Source: Rhodamnia argentea (lineage: Eukaryota; Streptophyta; Magnoliopsida; Myrtales; Myrtaceae). Taken from it: DNA of 64,000 nucleotides. The notes under the pieces were generated by a model, which was given only the letters and a program-made list of their open reading frames with translations, ran no database searches and was not told the DNA's origin. Below are positions 10,678-22,446 of this stretch, piece by piece. Both the position numbers and the translations under genes were made by a program. The stretch lies in the NCBI RefSeq assembly GCF_020921035.1, contig NC_063155.1:9967001-10031000 (forward strand), read 5' to 3'. The stretch's first letter is position 1; the number at the start of each line of letters is the position of its first letter.

Positions 10678-13561
10678 ATGTCCTCTGCAACTGCACCTGT
10701 CTTCAAACCCTTGTCCATCACCGACTCATGCCCACCTTCTCTCTTCGTCTCCTCTTCGTCTGAGTCCTCTCATCCGTATCTCCCAATACCCCTCAGACCC
10801 ATCAAGATACACCTCTCTTGCTCTTCTTCATCTTTTTCTCAGTTCACACTCGCCTCTCATCCTCTGAGGAAGACCCATCTTCCCAGTTTCGTCGCTTTCG
10901 TTGCCGAGACCTCGGGTTGGGCCCAACAAGATGAGGACAACACGGTCACCACCACCCTTGATCAAGAGCAAGAACAAGAAGAGGGCGGGGAACCCGGGTG
11001 GGAGAATCAAGAGACCGAAGCTAGGGTCTCGGACTGGGAAGGCGGGGGCGAGATCAGTGAGGGTGGGGATTTTGTGGAGGGAGAAGGAGGTGGAGTAGAA
11101 GAAGCAGGAGCAGAAGAAGAAGAAGAAGGAGAAGGAGAAACTTTTGTGGAACCGCCTGAAGAGGCGAAACTCTTTGTTGGGAATTTGCCTTACGACGTTG
11201 ACAGTCAGAAATTGGCCATGCTCTTTGAGCAGGCTGGGACTGTGGAGATAGCAGAGGTGAACCCCAATTTCACTTCATCTGTCTTTGCACATTTATGTAC
11301 GGATAAAATTGATGGGAAAGCTTGTTACTTGTCAATTCTTGGAGGTTCGTGCAATGTGTTTAACTTTTCTGCGTCATTTGTAAACGCAGGTTATCTATAA
11401 CAGAGATACCGATCAAAGTCGTGGATTTGGTTTCGTGACCATGAGCACGGTCGAGGAGGCCGAAAAGGCTGTTGATTTGTTCCACCGATATGTGAGTTCA
11501 ATTCCCCCATGTGTATCGTGATTTAATGTTCTTGTTTCTTGGAATGCTGCTGATTGCTGTTTACGCAAGATAGTATATAGACCTCAAGTAGTGTGGGGGA
11601 CTGTCAAGGATCTCCACTAATAGGTACATTAGTTCCTTTCAGTATTATGTGGTTGTTACTGTTTAGTTTTAGATCCATTAGTTTAGTCTGCTCTTTGAAT
11701 CAAGTGTGCCCTTTTCCTTGAGCTGACTGACTTATTCAGACCCATATCTCGCAGCTTTTCCTTTCTACCTTCCTGAAAGGTTGAATTTATACGTCCAATA
11801 TTGTTTCTGCGAACATGCCGTTTGGTTGTTGGCGTCCGATATTGTTTCTGCCAACATGCCGTTTCATTGTTGTTGGCATTAATATAACTAATTAAGATTG
11901 CAAATCATAATCTTCTCAGTCCCAGTCACATATGTGCAGGCCAAGCTTTGACGGTATGTTCATGTCTGGACTAGCATTTAGAATCCTCATAAGGTCAAGA
12001 GTTGCGTTCAGTTGGCTCCTATGATTGACACTCTCAATACTCCTGTTCAGTTGACTTTTTTCTTAACTAACAAATGAAAAACATCTTGGTTTCAGAACAG
12101 AATGTCGAAAGCGATATTGAGGCCAAGATAGATGCTATCTGACAATTGGAAATTAGTCAACCTCCGATTGCTGACATATAGCTTGATGACTTGTCTGAGA
12201 ATACTATCTTTTACTTAACTAACAAACGACAATCATCTTGGTTTCAGAACAAAATGCTGAAAGCAATACCGAGGCCAAGATAGATTCTATCTGACAATTG
12301 GAAATTAGTCAACCTCCCATTACTGACATTTAGCTTGATGACTCAGTGAAATTGTCTGAGAATTCTATCCTTTGCTTACTCGAGAATAGTATCCTTTGCT
12401 TACTATGATTACTGATTCTTTGGCTCTTAACTATTTCTTTTTTTTTTTGGTAAGGGCTCTTAACTATTTCTTTATGTATGAAGGATTTGCTTATCTGATT
12501 TCAGTGAAATTTTGATGGCTACTCTTATCGACTTTTTAACATTGATAAGGTGCATGCTTAGAATCTTTCAGCAAATGCTTTAACTAGTCTCATGCATAAA
12601 AAAATTATGCAGTCTGTGCTTAAGCATGTTGTGATTCCTCTGATTCTTTGACGTTCCTGTCAATGATTCTATTGCTGTTGAAAAATGACGGCTTTCTAAA
12701 GCAGTGTCAGATTTGGGCAATCATTTTAAACAGGACATGGGCGGAAGATTATTGACTGTGAACAAGGCTGCTCCAAGAGGATCGCGGCCAGAGAGACCCC
12801 TCCGCACGGTTGAGGCTTCTTTCAGAATCTATGTTGGCAACCTGCCTTGGGATGTGGATAATGGCCGCTTGGAGCAGCTTTTCAGTGAGCATGGGAAAGT
12901 GGTCAATGCCCGGGTGGTGTATGACAGGGAGAGTGGCCGTTCACGAGGTTTCGGTTTCGTGACAATGGCAACGGAGACTGAAATGAATGACGCCATTGCT
13001 GCGCTTGATGGACAGGTACTAATCTTTCTGTGCCTATTCCCTGTTCAAGCAATTGCCATTACATGCGTCCTCGACAAGGCGAAAATTTGATGACATCTCA
13101 ATCTAGAATAAAGTTAGAAATTTGATGACTTCTCAATCTAGAATAAAGTTGAAAACACCGAGTGCTTTCATTCCCATTTCAATTTTGTGTTAAATCATGT
13201 TTATTATGTTTACATGTGCATCTAACGATTAACAAAGATAAGTTGTAGGTTTGTACTGTTTAATTAGACTGAAACTTATGCAGGTTTCTTTGCTATATCA
13301 GAGTATGATGGAAAGGATGAACGCTCAAGACTTATTTTAGAACAAATATTTTTCACAATATATGTTTCTGACAGTGCTGTTGTTACTCCCGATATTCGGA
13401 GTTTCGGGGGAGAATATTAGTTTGTTTCTTCATCCTCTTTAAGTCAGAATGGATATATTGCTGATGATGATTCTTTTGGTGTCGTGGTGTTGCAGAGCTT
13501 GGATGGAAGGGCAATCAGGGTGAACATGGCCGAGGAAAGATCGAGACGCAGCACCTTTTAA
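10678..13561 (+). CDS. CP31A: Chloroplast ribonucleoprotein, two RRMs (31 kDa RNA-binding protein type)
   Basis: Stromal RNA-binding protein that stabilises and helps edit chloroplast transcripts. Exons 10678-11256, 11390-11491, 12734-13015 and 13496-13561 join in phase 0 and give 342 residues. Residues 1 to about 60 are Ser/Thr-rich and basic, as in a transit peptide. Residues about 80-160 form a long acidic segment of Glu and Gly, the hallmark of cp31-type proteins. RRM1 (about 164-241) has RNP2 LFVGNLPY and RNP1 [11 protein letters not shown]2 (about 257-335) has IYVGNLPW and RGFGFVTM. The linker reads [13 protein letters not shown], as in known cp31 proteins. The start ATG at 10678 has good context (AAAATGTC). 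It faces the methyltransferase gene tail to tail. CP31A versus CP31B cannot be settled here. Confidence 0.92.
12062..12376 (+). repeat. Tandem duplication inside intron 2 of the CP31-type gene
   Basis: A unit of about 150 bp (12062-12213) is followed directly by a diverged copy (12214-12376). Both contain CATCTTGGTTTCAGAAC, GAGGCCAAGATAGAT and CTGACAATTGGAAATTAG. The duplication lies wholly within the intron and does not touch splice sites. Confidence 0.85.
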
Positions 13562-14294
13562 GTTAAATTTTGATAATCTGGATTTGATCACTTTAGGTTT
13601 ATTCATTATGGTCATTCATAAGTTTATGCGTGTTCCTGTGATCCTAGTGTAAACTTTTCCTACATGACCCACAAATTCTTTTCCTACCGAGGTTCTTTTT
13701 CTCTCTTGTTTTGGTAAAGCTGCTTAGACGTGCTGCTACAGTGAGAAGAACTCTATTTACTCACAGCATGGATAGATGAAAGGCAAAGATGCAAATTACT
13801 ATTGCATTCGAGTTACAATGAGTAAAACAAAATGCAAGTGATCAGGTATCACTGCCAAGCCAAGCATTTGGAGGAGGGCTTTCAAATGTCTGGGGGTTTG
13901 GAGTTTAAACCTTAACGTTAAAATTATTGACGAATTTCTGGTTCATGAAGTGCCATTAACTCTAATTTGATAAGCAACACTAAAGGTTTAGAATTCATAT
14001 GAACCTTGCAATTTGTGGAGCCGACTGGATCGTCTAATTGTCTACAAAATCTGAGGAACAAAGTATTCCAGACATCAATACCATATGCTTCGTTAATAAT
14101 TACAGCTCATAACAACCTTACAAAGGGTAGCTTATACAAGACTCACAGCCCACTCGCTACTTGGTGTTGTCTACAATCGTCTTTAGCTTCATCTGTACAC
14201 ATAATTGCTAAGGAGAAATTGCCACTGTATTGGACCGGACACAACGTATACCTACAAGTACAGAACGTTTACAATTTCTGAGAAGTATTCAACC
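13562..14294. other. Convergent 3' region
   Basis: These 733 bp separate the stop codons of two genes that point at each other. It should contain both 3' UTRs. I see no open frame or repeat of note. Confidence 0.6.
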
Positions 14295-16720
14295 TTAAAA
14301 CCCCCTTAGCTGTGCAGCTCGACTGGTGAGAGGGACGTAACGCACAGAAGTCTCGTCATGAACGCTGATGGAACCATCAGAGTTCTTATCCACCACTTTC
14401 AGATCCTGAAATATATTCCCAACTGGAATCACCATTCTCCCTCCCGGCTTCAGCTGGTCCACTAGTGCTTTGGGTATCTCTGGGGCCGCCGCCCCGACAT
14501 GGATGGCGTCGTAGGGTGCATGTTCAGGCCAACCTAGTCTTCCATCTATTAACAAATTGACACAACACATCGTGCAATGAGCCTTCAAGTAATTGTCAAA
14601 AAAATAACCAGATTTCCAAGTCAAATCCATCGAGGTTTCTTGATGAACCACTGAAAGGGAAATCAATGAGCAAGACAGTAAAATGCACTTGACATTTTTT
14701 CCTCCCATAGACCTGCTAAGTATAATTCGTAATGGAAAGCTAGATAGTTGTATACCATTTTCATAAAAAGAAATTTTGCATACCTTCTACCTTAGTACAA
14801 TTCAAGGGACACAGGAGTCAAATCTTTTTCGAGATGGTCTACCTCCTTTTGTGTTAGGATTTTCAAATGGGTCCATAGCAGAAGAATCAACTTATGCTCT
14901 TTCAAGCAAACAAAGGGCAGGGCGGGGTACTATGTCAGTCGAGGAAAACTAATGGTGACATAAAACCAAAGGCTGAATTCTAAAGTACAACAGTAACAGA
15001 TTATTCTCCATGAGCCAAAACATACAATAGACTAGCATAGGCAAGGCAACAATAGACAAACATACCACCCACATGGAGTGAAAGGGCTCCTTCTTTTAGC
15101 AAGGGAACTGCTGCACTTCTCTGAACATTCTTCACTGAATCAGCAACTAACTCGGGAATATGTTCAACACCAACTGCACAACCTTGCGGGCCGACCATCA
15201 TGGCAAAGCATGCTGTTAAATAACCTGTTCCTGGAAGAGTGAATTTAAGCATTGCAGCAGTTAGCTTAAGAATGATTATGCGAAAGCATGTATATCATCC
15301 TAAAACTGCATTCTCATTGCACTAGTGTATGTCCAGAGCTAATACTGCTAAATTAAAGGTGGGGCACTAAGAAACCCAAAACATTCAAAGCAAAATCAGG
15401 GGGAGGAGAAAACAAAGAAGATTGTCGTAAATACCCGATCCAATGTCTAACGCGTGCATGCCAGGTTGCAAGTTTTTCTCCAGTAACTCGAGGCATGTCG
15501 CGTGCATATGAGGTGCAGAAATAGTAGCATTATAACCAATAGGCATGGGGCTATCGAGATAAGCAGGGGTACCCTCTGGGACAAACAAACCCCTGTCAAG
15601 TTTCTCCATCACTTCAGCTACTTTCTTGGACCTCATAATTCCATAATTCTGTAATTGCTCCACCATTGCTTTGTTACTATTGATGCCCCTTCCAGTCCAA
15701 TATCGCTGTCACAACCAATACAGCTCAGGCATTAGGATAATACCAGCTCAAGTGTAACCACAAACAACATTCAGAATCACAAGGAAAGAGACAAAAAGTA
15801 CAAACAAAACCAAATGTCTCATCGGAAACTTTAGTGAAAGCAGAAAGTCAGAAAAATTCACTTCACCCAGGCCCTTACAGTCCTCGAAATGTAGTTGCTT
15901 ACACGGCTTTCTACGGCAAACAACTCAGAAGAAAAGCCTGGACTGTATCATCAAGCCATTACCTTTTGAAGCTGTGATAAGGCCATGGGCTGAATTTCTG
16001 TCAACAGAGGCCCACGGCACGCACAACATTGGACATCATCGTAAAACAACGACGCACAGTGCACCGCAGTGACAACTATGAGAACAAATTGCATAGTAAA
16101 GTATTCCTAGACAAATGTTACCTGGAAAAACACACAATCATTGCAAATGGAGAAACTACGTATCACATTCACCAAAAGTCCCACAGAGCCAAGCCGTCAG
16201 CAATTACAAAACCTGAATTCGCTACTGCCTTATAGATAGACAAAACCGGATAGCTTGTAATTGCATTGTCTAAAGGACCAAAAAAAAAAAAAAACTCTAG
16301 CCTGGGTAAGATTAGTCGGAAATTGGCATCGAGCGGCAATCGCACCGACCACACAAGGTACCTCAGGACAACCACAAATCGGTGGACAGGGCTAATCACT
16401 ATTCGCACCAACGTAGGTACCTCGAATTCTCATGATTTCCGAAGAAAAACACAGGCATAAGCGCGAGCTTTCGACTCGCGGAATGAGCTCACCTCCATTT
16501 GCGAGAAGAGAGAGTTTCCGGCGGAGAGATGGGAGGAGGAAGGCCGACAGAAGAGCGCGAGAGGAGCGACGAAGCGAGCCGGCGGAGACGAGAGGCTGCG
16601 CACCCGAACTCGCTTGCAAGGACGAGCTCCGAGAGCTATGGCGGTCGCGAGGAGCTTCAGAGGGGAAGGCGCACGATAGCGAGGACCGTAGGCCAGTGTC
16701 TGCGTCACCACTGGAGGCAT
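14295..16720 (-). CDS. PIMT2: Protein-L-isoaspartate O-methyltransferase
   Basis: Repairs aged proteins by S-adenosylmethionine-dependent methylation of L-isoaspartyl residues. Exons on the minus strand: 16720-16493, 15705-15435, 15230-15066 and 14545-14295, giving 304 residues with consistent phases. Landmarks: NKAMVEQLQNYGIM, GYNATISAPHMHA, the SAM-binding LDIGSGTGYLTACFA, GVEHIPELV, APYDAIHVGAAAPEIP, GGRMVIPVGN and VRYVPLTSR. Arabidopsis PIMT1 starts close to exon 2. Here a first exon of 76 codons, rich in Arg, Ser and Ala, adds a likely organelle-targeting extension as in PIMT2. Its last two codons are Met-Glu, just before the splice donor, so starting there would give a 230-residue cytosolic form. 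The family call is very secure; the upstream start and targeting are inference. Confidence 0.92.
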
Positions 16721-16760
16721 GTTCTTCTATTCTGTCCGCTACCCTCTTTTTCATCTCCCT

Positions 16761-16780
16761 CGCTCGCTCGCTCGCTCGCT
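16761..16780. repeat. Tetranucleotide microsatellite (CGCT)5
   Basis: Five perfect copies of CGCT, about 40 bp upstream of the PIMT start codon, probably in its 5' UTR or core promoter. Confidence 0.8.
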
Positions 16781-17278
16781 CTCACACCTTCTACACTCTG
16801 GGATACGTCATCTGTTTCCCCTGTCGCCACGTGGACAGAAGAATCTTGCCTTTTCCGGTGCTCGCGTCATGGGCTTATGGGCCGATTGATTGCCACTTTT
16901 GTGGGCCCGAGAAGATTGTAGCTTGGACCGGTCGTGATGGCCCGAATTCCACATGGGCTCGGTTCCAAATGCTCCAGACACGTGGACGTTGGGTCGGATT
17001 CCGCACCCTTTTTGACTTGTTTCACGAAAGAGGTTTTCTTGGAAAATATTTTCCCCAATATTTAGTGTTTCGGATGCGAAAAATACATGGTCAAAGAAAA
17101 TGTTTCTCGATCAATAAAAAAAACTCCTCTTGAAACTGTGGAAAATAATTTCCATTTGTGAAAGGAAGGAAATCATTTCCCAATCTTTTCATGCCCTCTT
17201 TCCCTCACGTTGTCCCCTCGCCCTTGCGTCATTTTCCAAACCTCCTTTTCTGGATCTGCTCTTGTTCCTCCATCTTTA

Positions 17279-17382
17279 GGCATTGCAAATGTGGTGGTAC
17301 ATACCCATTTTGTCTCTTTTTCAGGTGGCACATGCCCGTTTTGTCCCTTTTTCAGGCATTGCAAATGTGGTGGTACATACCC
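17279..17382 (+). repeat. Short direct duplication
   Basis: A 28-bp block beginning GGCATTGCAAATGTGGTGGT at 17279 recurs almost exactly at 17355. Between them a TTTTGTCnCTTTTTCAGG block occurs twice. This is a local duplication of about 76 bp. Confidence 0.8.
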
Positions 17383-18090
17383 GACTCTGCCCATTTTCCT
17401 AAAAAAATTCCATAAGTAACACAATTAATATCCAAACTAAAGTGAGAGTGTGGAGCGAGAGCACGAGATCGAATGAGAACCAGAGAGAATGAAAGCATGG
17501 TCGTGGAAGTGGGGGGGTTAGGTTTTAGTTAGTTGTAAGCTCATTTAACATTCATAATTTATTAAAACCCATTAATGACGCATTTGTTAAATATGACTAA
17601 TCCCTATTAAAACTCAGCCCATCATATATGGGTTGAGAAATGAGTTTATACATATTTTGATAGACCTACTTATTGCTAGATAGATCAAAAAGAAGAAAGT
17701 CTAGAAGACAAAATACATAAACTCTGGCGATTTTGATCAATGGAGACGAGAGAAAATTGTTTCCAATATCCATCACGTTGAGCTTTAATGATATGAGATG
17801 AAGTTTTCTAAAATTCAAGTTCGACACTAATAAAGAGTTTCTTCACCGTCTTTAGTTTGGGGTGAGAATGGTGAGAAGCCTTATTAAGGGGTAAAGAATG
17901 AAAAGATGAATAAAAGATGGAATAGTAAGGAAATAAGAGAGAGAGAATGTAGAAATTAATTATCGAGTTGAAATACCTCCTTTCCATTTATTTGTCTCTC
18001 ATTAACCTTCATGGGAGTTCTCCAAAACCAAACTTTCTTTGGACTAGATAACATGGGAAACTTTCTATTCTCCTCGCTTGGAGAAGTTCG

Positions 18091-18452
18091 GGGTGAAAAT
18101 GACACAAATGGTCCTCGAACTTTGGCTCAATGTGCAATATGATCCCTATAATTTTCAATTTGATCAATGCGGTCCTGCACTTTAGATCAATGTGTAACGT
18201 GGTCCCCGAATTTTTAATCTATTCAATGTATTCCTTGAACTTTTGGTACATGTTTAATTTAATCCATGGATAATATCAAAACGTTCAATATTGTCACTAA
18301 TATTAAATTAACGGAATGGCTACATTGAACATTTTTATATAGTTCGAGAATACATTGAACATGTACCAATTTTTCAGAGACCACATTGAATATTAGGTTA
18401 AAGTCTAGAAAAGTTCATGGATCATATTACACATTATGTGTGTCATTATTCC
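18091..18452. mobile_element. Miniature inverted-repeat element, family M1, copy A
   Basis: The left end reads AATGACACAAATGGTCC and the right end, reverse-complemented, AATAATGACACACATAATG. The interior has the AATGTGCAATATGATCC type of motif repeated in both orientations. Copies B (26121-26458) and C (46665-47054) share this structure. The right arm seems internally shortened. No coding capacity. Confidence 0.65.
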
Positions 18453-19565
18453 AAGTTCAGACTACGAGCAGTGCTGTTCAGTGGCTACCCAACGGCCATG
18501 TTTCCTAGAATGCGATCTTCCGTAGATTTGTCCAAAACAAAGTACTTTATTCTAACTTTAGGCTCTACCCAGGTGGAAAAAAACAGAGTTGTTCCCTTCC
18601 CGCACCCCCTTTGGTTAAGTAACATGCAACTCGTGAGACACGAGACCTCTTTCTCTTTTGCTTCTTTTCAAATTTTTCCGTTTTCAGATTGCGTTGGTTG
18701 CTCGTCTTTACCGCTTTCGCTTCTTCTTTTATCAGGTTGGATTAGGGAAATGGATTGAAGGGTAAGCTTCCTTTTGATCCGAGTTACACAGAAGATGCCT
18801 CCCCCAATGTAGTCCCATGATGTCGTGTTCTTCTGGAAGCATTGGAGTTTTTGTCGAGCCTGTCGGGTCATGCGTCACGTAAACAGTAGGATTTATACGT
18901 CAGAAGATGATGTCCGTGTGTGTCTGTCTACCCTGATGTGAACCACTTTCAACTGTGGGAAGATTCGGAAACAACCGTTTGCTTTGCGTGCTCTTCTTGA
19001 GCTTCTCTTTCCTTACCCCCGCTAGCGGGTTCGGGACAAATCTTGATCGCGATTCCTATAGATTCGACCTCATTCTTGTCCTAGCATCCCGTGCTGCAGA
19101 TGCGGAAAAACGTCCAGGACGGCGGTGGTAGATAAAGTTAAGCAACCGGGTCAAGTTCTAAAGATGCGAGCTTTCTGTCCCTCACCATGCAACCATTGGT
19201 ACCGAGTGTTCGCCAAGACCTGAAATGGAATGATCGTCACAAAGAGAACCAGGATATTGTACCAGAAATGAGCCGGATAAGTTCTGGATATACTGCACTG
19301 TTACAGAAGGTAACTCTTCAAAGAGTTTGATGGTGATCTCAATGACTATGATGTCGAAAGTGCACTGTCGTCACTTTGAGCTGCTTTATGTTACAAGGTT
19401 GGTTCAAACATTCACTTCTGCTGCGCCACTTTTGCTTTTAGATACTTAGGGGGCCATCATCAGTGCTACTACAACCTTATCCTGATGCAATGGCTTTCGC
19501 TTTTGTCTTCGCCCCTCCTCGCAAGCAAGGTACTTGTTCACAGTGGCTTTATTCCGCTCAACCTG

Positions 19566-19573
19566 TATATAAA
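19566..19573 (+). promoter_or_regulatory. Candidate TATA box of the SEO gene
   Basis: TATATAAA lies 78 bp upstream of the ATG at 19651, a good core-promoter position with a short implied leader. Confidence 0.6.
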
Positions 19574-19650
19574 TCCCGGCTTGCGTTATCGTAAATGCAC
19601 TCAAATCACTTCCAACATCACTTGCTAATTTGCTTGTTGCCACCACTAGC

Positions 19651-22446
19651 ATGGCGGGCGTTGCTGCAGGCGTCGTCGCGGCTCCTCCTCGTCCTCCCAA
19701 GGTACAGCAGAAGGGAGGTCACCGGATGTTTGCAGTGTCTGATGACAGCGCGATGATGAAGCAAATTCAAGCGACTCATTCTCCTGACAGCCGCGAAGTC
19801 AACGTCAAGCCCATCCTCAGCCTCATCGAGAGCATTTTTCGCCATGCTACTCCAAGCATTGACGGGGTTTTGAATGTAAGTACATCACCATTCTCTCTCG
19901 GGTCTCTTTTAGGTCCTGCCTTCATCCTGGAAATGAGAAAAACCTGTATTCGGAGAGCTAAGGAAAGTTGTCTGAATTTTGGAACTATGCAGGGGAAACA
20001 TGTATCAAAGACTAGTTTGGAAGAGAAGGCCTATCTGGCGGCTTTTGATGGTGTCCTAGAGGCATTGCCTTACGTTATCCAAAAAATCTCCTGCGAGGTG
20101 ATTTTTCTAGGCTTGAACTCAAAACTGCATAAGTTCATCTTCACATCAAGAAGGAATTAGCCCAGATAGCGAAACCATACTTTGACTTACTTTTATTGCA
20201 GATATCGTGCAAGTGCAGCGGAGGTGGAGATGCCCATGGAACCACAATGGCTATATTCAACATGATCTCGGCCTACTCGTGGGATGCGAAACTGGTGTTG
20301 GCGCTGGCCGCCTTCGGAGTGAACTACGGAGAGTTCTCTCTGATAGTCCAGCTTTACCCCTCGAACCACCTCGCGAAATCAGTAGCTTTGCTCAAGCAAT
20401 TACCAGACATGTTGGAGCACTCGAGCTCCTTGAAACCACAGTTCGATGCGCTCAATAATCTCATCTTTGCCATGGTGGATGTGGCCAAGTGCATTATCCA
20501 GTTCAGCGAGCTACCTCCACAGTACATTTCATCCGAGGTGCCCCCGCTGTCGACTGCTATGACCCATATTCCTACTGCAGTCTACTGGACTATCCGCAGC
20601 ATCGTTTCTTGCGCTTCACAAATTGCTAGCCTGATCGGGTTGGGGAACGAGTAAGCCAAGGATCCTTCATCTAGACAAAGTGATTTTTTATTCGATTTCG
20701 AGATTGATGTTTCCTTTTTTACGGAATGATTCAGATACATACCATCAGCCACTGAAGCATGGGAACTATCCAGCTTAGCCTACAAGGTCGGTAGCATACA
20801 TGAGCACCTTAAGAAGCAACTTGCCATCTGCTACCAACATATAGGTGGGAACATTTTGTCTTCTTGTCGAATCTTTTAAACTCAAGAAGTCGAGTCGTAT
20901 AATTAATGTATTCTGGAGGATGCAGATGAAAAGAGGCATTTCGAAGCTTATCAGACGCTGGTACGCCTCTTCGACAAGATTCATTTGGACAACATGACCA
21001 TTCTCAAGCATTTAATCTATCTCAGGGATGACATACAGCCGCTGGTGGACGGTACCACCAAATCAAAGGTTTGGTCCTACTTTCTTTTACTTCTTCCTTC
21101 CCATTATTAGACTCATTGGCCTCGATCTAGTCGGTATCGATAAACAGAGATATGACAGCAGCGATTCTCTCTCATTTCACAACAAACAGGTCAGCCTTGA
21201 AGTGCTGAGAAAGAAGACGGTATTGCTACTGATATCAGATCTCGAAATCGCCATTGAAGACATCGAACTTCTCAACCACATGTACAGAGAGTCTCGTTCG
21301 AGGGCCGAGTACCAGTTCGAAATAGTGTGGCTGCCAATTGTGGATATCGATCCAAAGTCGGCTGCTTGGGATATGACCCATCAGCAGAAATTCGAGGAGC
21401 TGCAGAGCATCATGCCATGGCACACTGTCCACCACCCTTCGATCCTTGATCCGGCCGTCATCAAGTACATAAGGGAGGTGTGGCGTTTCTCGAAGAGGTT
21501 CATCATAGTAGCTCTGGATCCACAGGGGAAGCTGGCTAGCCCCAATGCCCTCCACATGATCCGGATATGGGGAAGTGTGGCCTACCCTTTTACCAAGGAG
21601 CGAGAGGAAGCGCTATGGAAGGACGAGAGCTGGAGACTCGAGCTGATCATCGACGGCTTAGACGACGGGACAATAATGGAATGGGTACAAACTTCATCCC
21701 TAACGATCCTTTTTCGCCCTCAGAGTTATTCTTAGATATGCATCAAATAAAATTCCGAGATGAACTATGGACCCGGCTTTATTTCGTGTCGGTAATTAAT
21801 GTTTCCTACTTCTAATCAGACGACACAAGGATCATACATTTGCCTATTCGGAGGCGAGAACCTTGATTGGATCAGGAAGTTCACAAGTGCAGCCAAAGCT
21901 GTCGCTAAGCTCGCGAATATCCCGTTGGGAATGGTTTACGTGGGGAAGAGCAATTCTAAGGAGCGTGTGCGGCGAACGGTGGCGGCGATCACCTCAGAGA
22001 AGTTGAGCTACTGCTGGAATAACCCCACATTCTTCTGGTTCTTCTGGGCTAGACTCGAAAGCATGCTCCACTCGAAGCTGCACCATGGGAAGTCCACCGA
22101 AAACGACCCAGTAATGCACGAGATCATGACGATACTCAGCTACGACGGGAGCGATGAAGGATGGGCTATTTTCTGCCATGGTACGTTGCCGCCGGTGGCG
22201 AGAGCCAGGGGCCAAAATGCCTTGGCGAGCATGGAGGAGTTCGACAGGTGGAAGGACGACGCAAATCAGAGGGGCTTCGCGGCCGCGCTGGACAACCATC
22301 TAAAGCAGAAGGAACTCGAGTCTCCACACCACTGCAACCGCCTGATCCTGCCCGGAATCGACGGGGGGATCCCGGAGAGGGTCGTGTGCGCAGAGTGCGG
22401 CCGCGTGATGGAGAAGTTCATCATGTACCGCTGCTGCACCGAATGA
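19651..22446 (+). CDS. SEOB: Sieve element occlusion protein (phloem protein filament subunit)
   Basis: Structural P-protein that forms filaments in phloem sieve elements and may plug them after wounding. Exons 19651-19875, 19993-20097, 20202-20650, 20735-20844, 20926-21068, 21190-21684 and 21820-22446 give 717 residues with consistent phases. The N-terminal SEO domain (about 30-300) includes QIQATHSPDSREV, KISCEISCKCSGGGDAHGTTM and SYSWDAKLVLALAAFGVNYG. The middle thioredoxin-like part carries LEVLRKKTVLLLISDL and MPWHTV. The C-terminal SEO domain carries FIIVALDPQGKLASPNALHM, LELIIDGLDD and a terminal Cys cluster (CAECGR, YRCC). The start at 19651 (GCATGGCG) follows the TATA box. It resembles the SEOb subgroup more than SEOa from memory; the subgroup is moderately sure. 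Confidence 0.92.

Larger units (their letters stand above)
16721..19650. other. Divergent intergenic region, PIMT to SEO
   Basis: About 2.9 kb between divergent start codons. It contains a tetranucleotide repeat near the PIMT start, a short duplication at 17279-17382, a miniature inverted-repeat element at 18091-18452, and about 1 kb of unrecognised DNA upstream of the SEO TATA box. An open frame at 16432-17133 on the plus strand is only antisense to PIMT exon 1. Confidence 0.6.

Noticed and set aside
16432-17133. 233-codon plus-strand open frame near the PIMT start
   Set aside because: Overlaps PIMT exon 1 antisense, has low-complexity Arg/Glu-rich sequence, and resembles no family.
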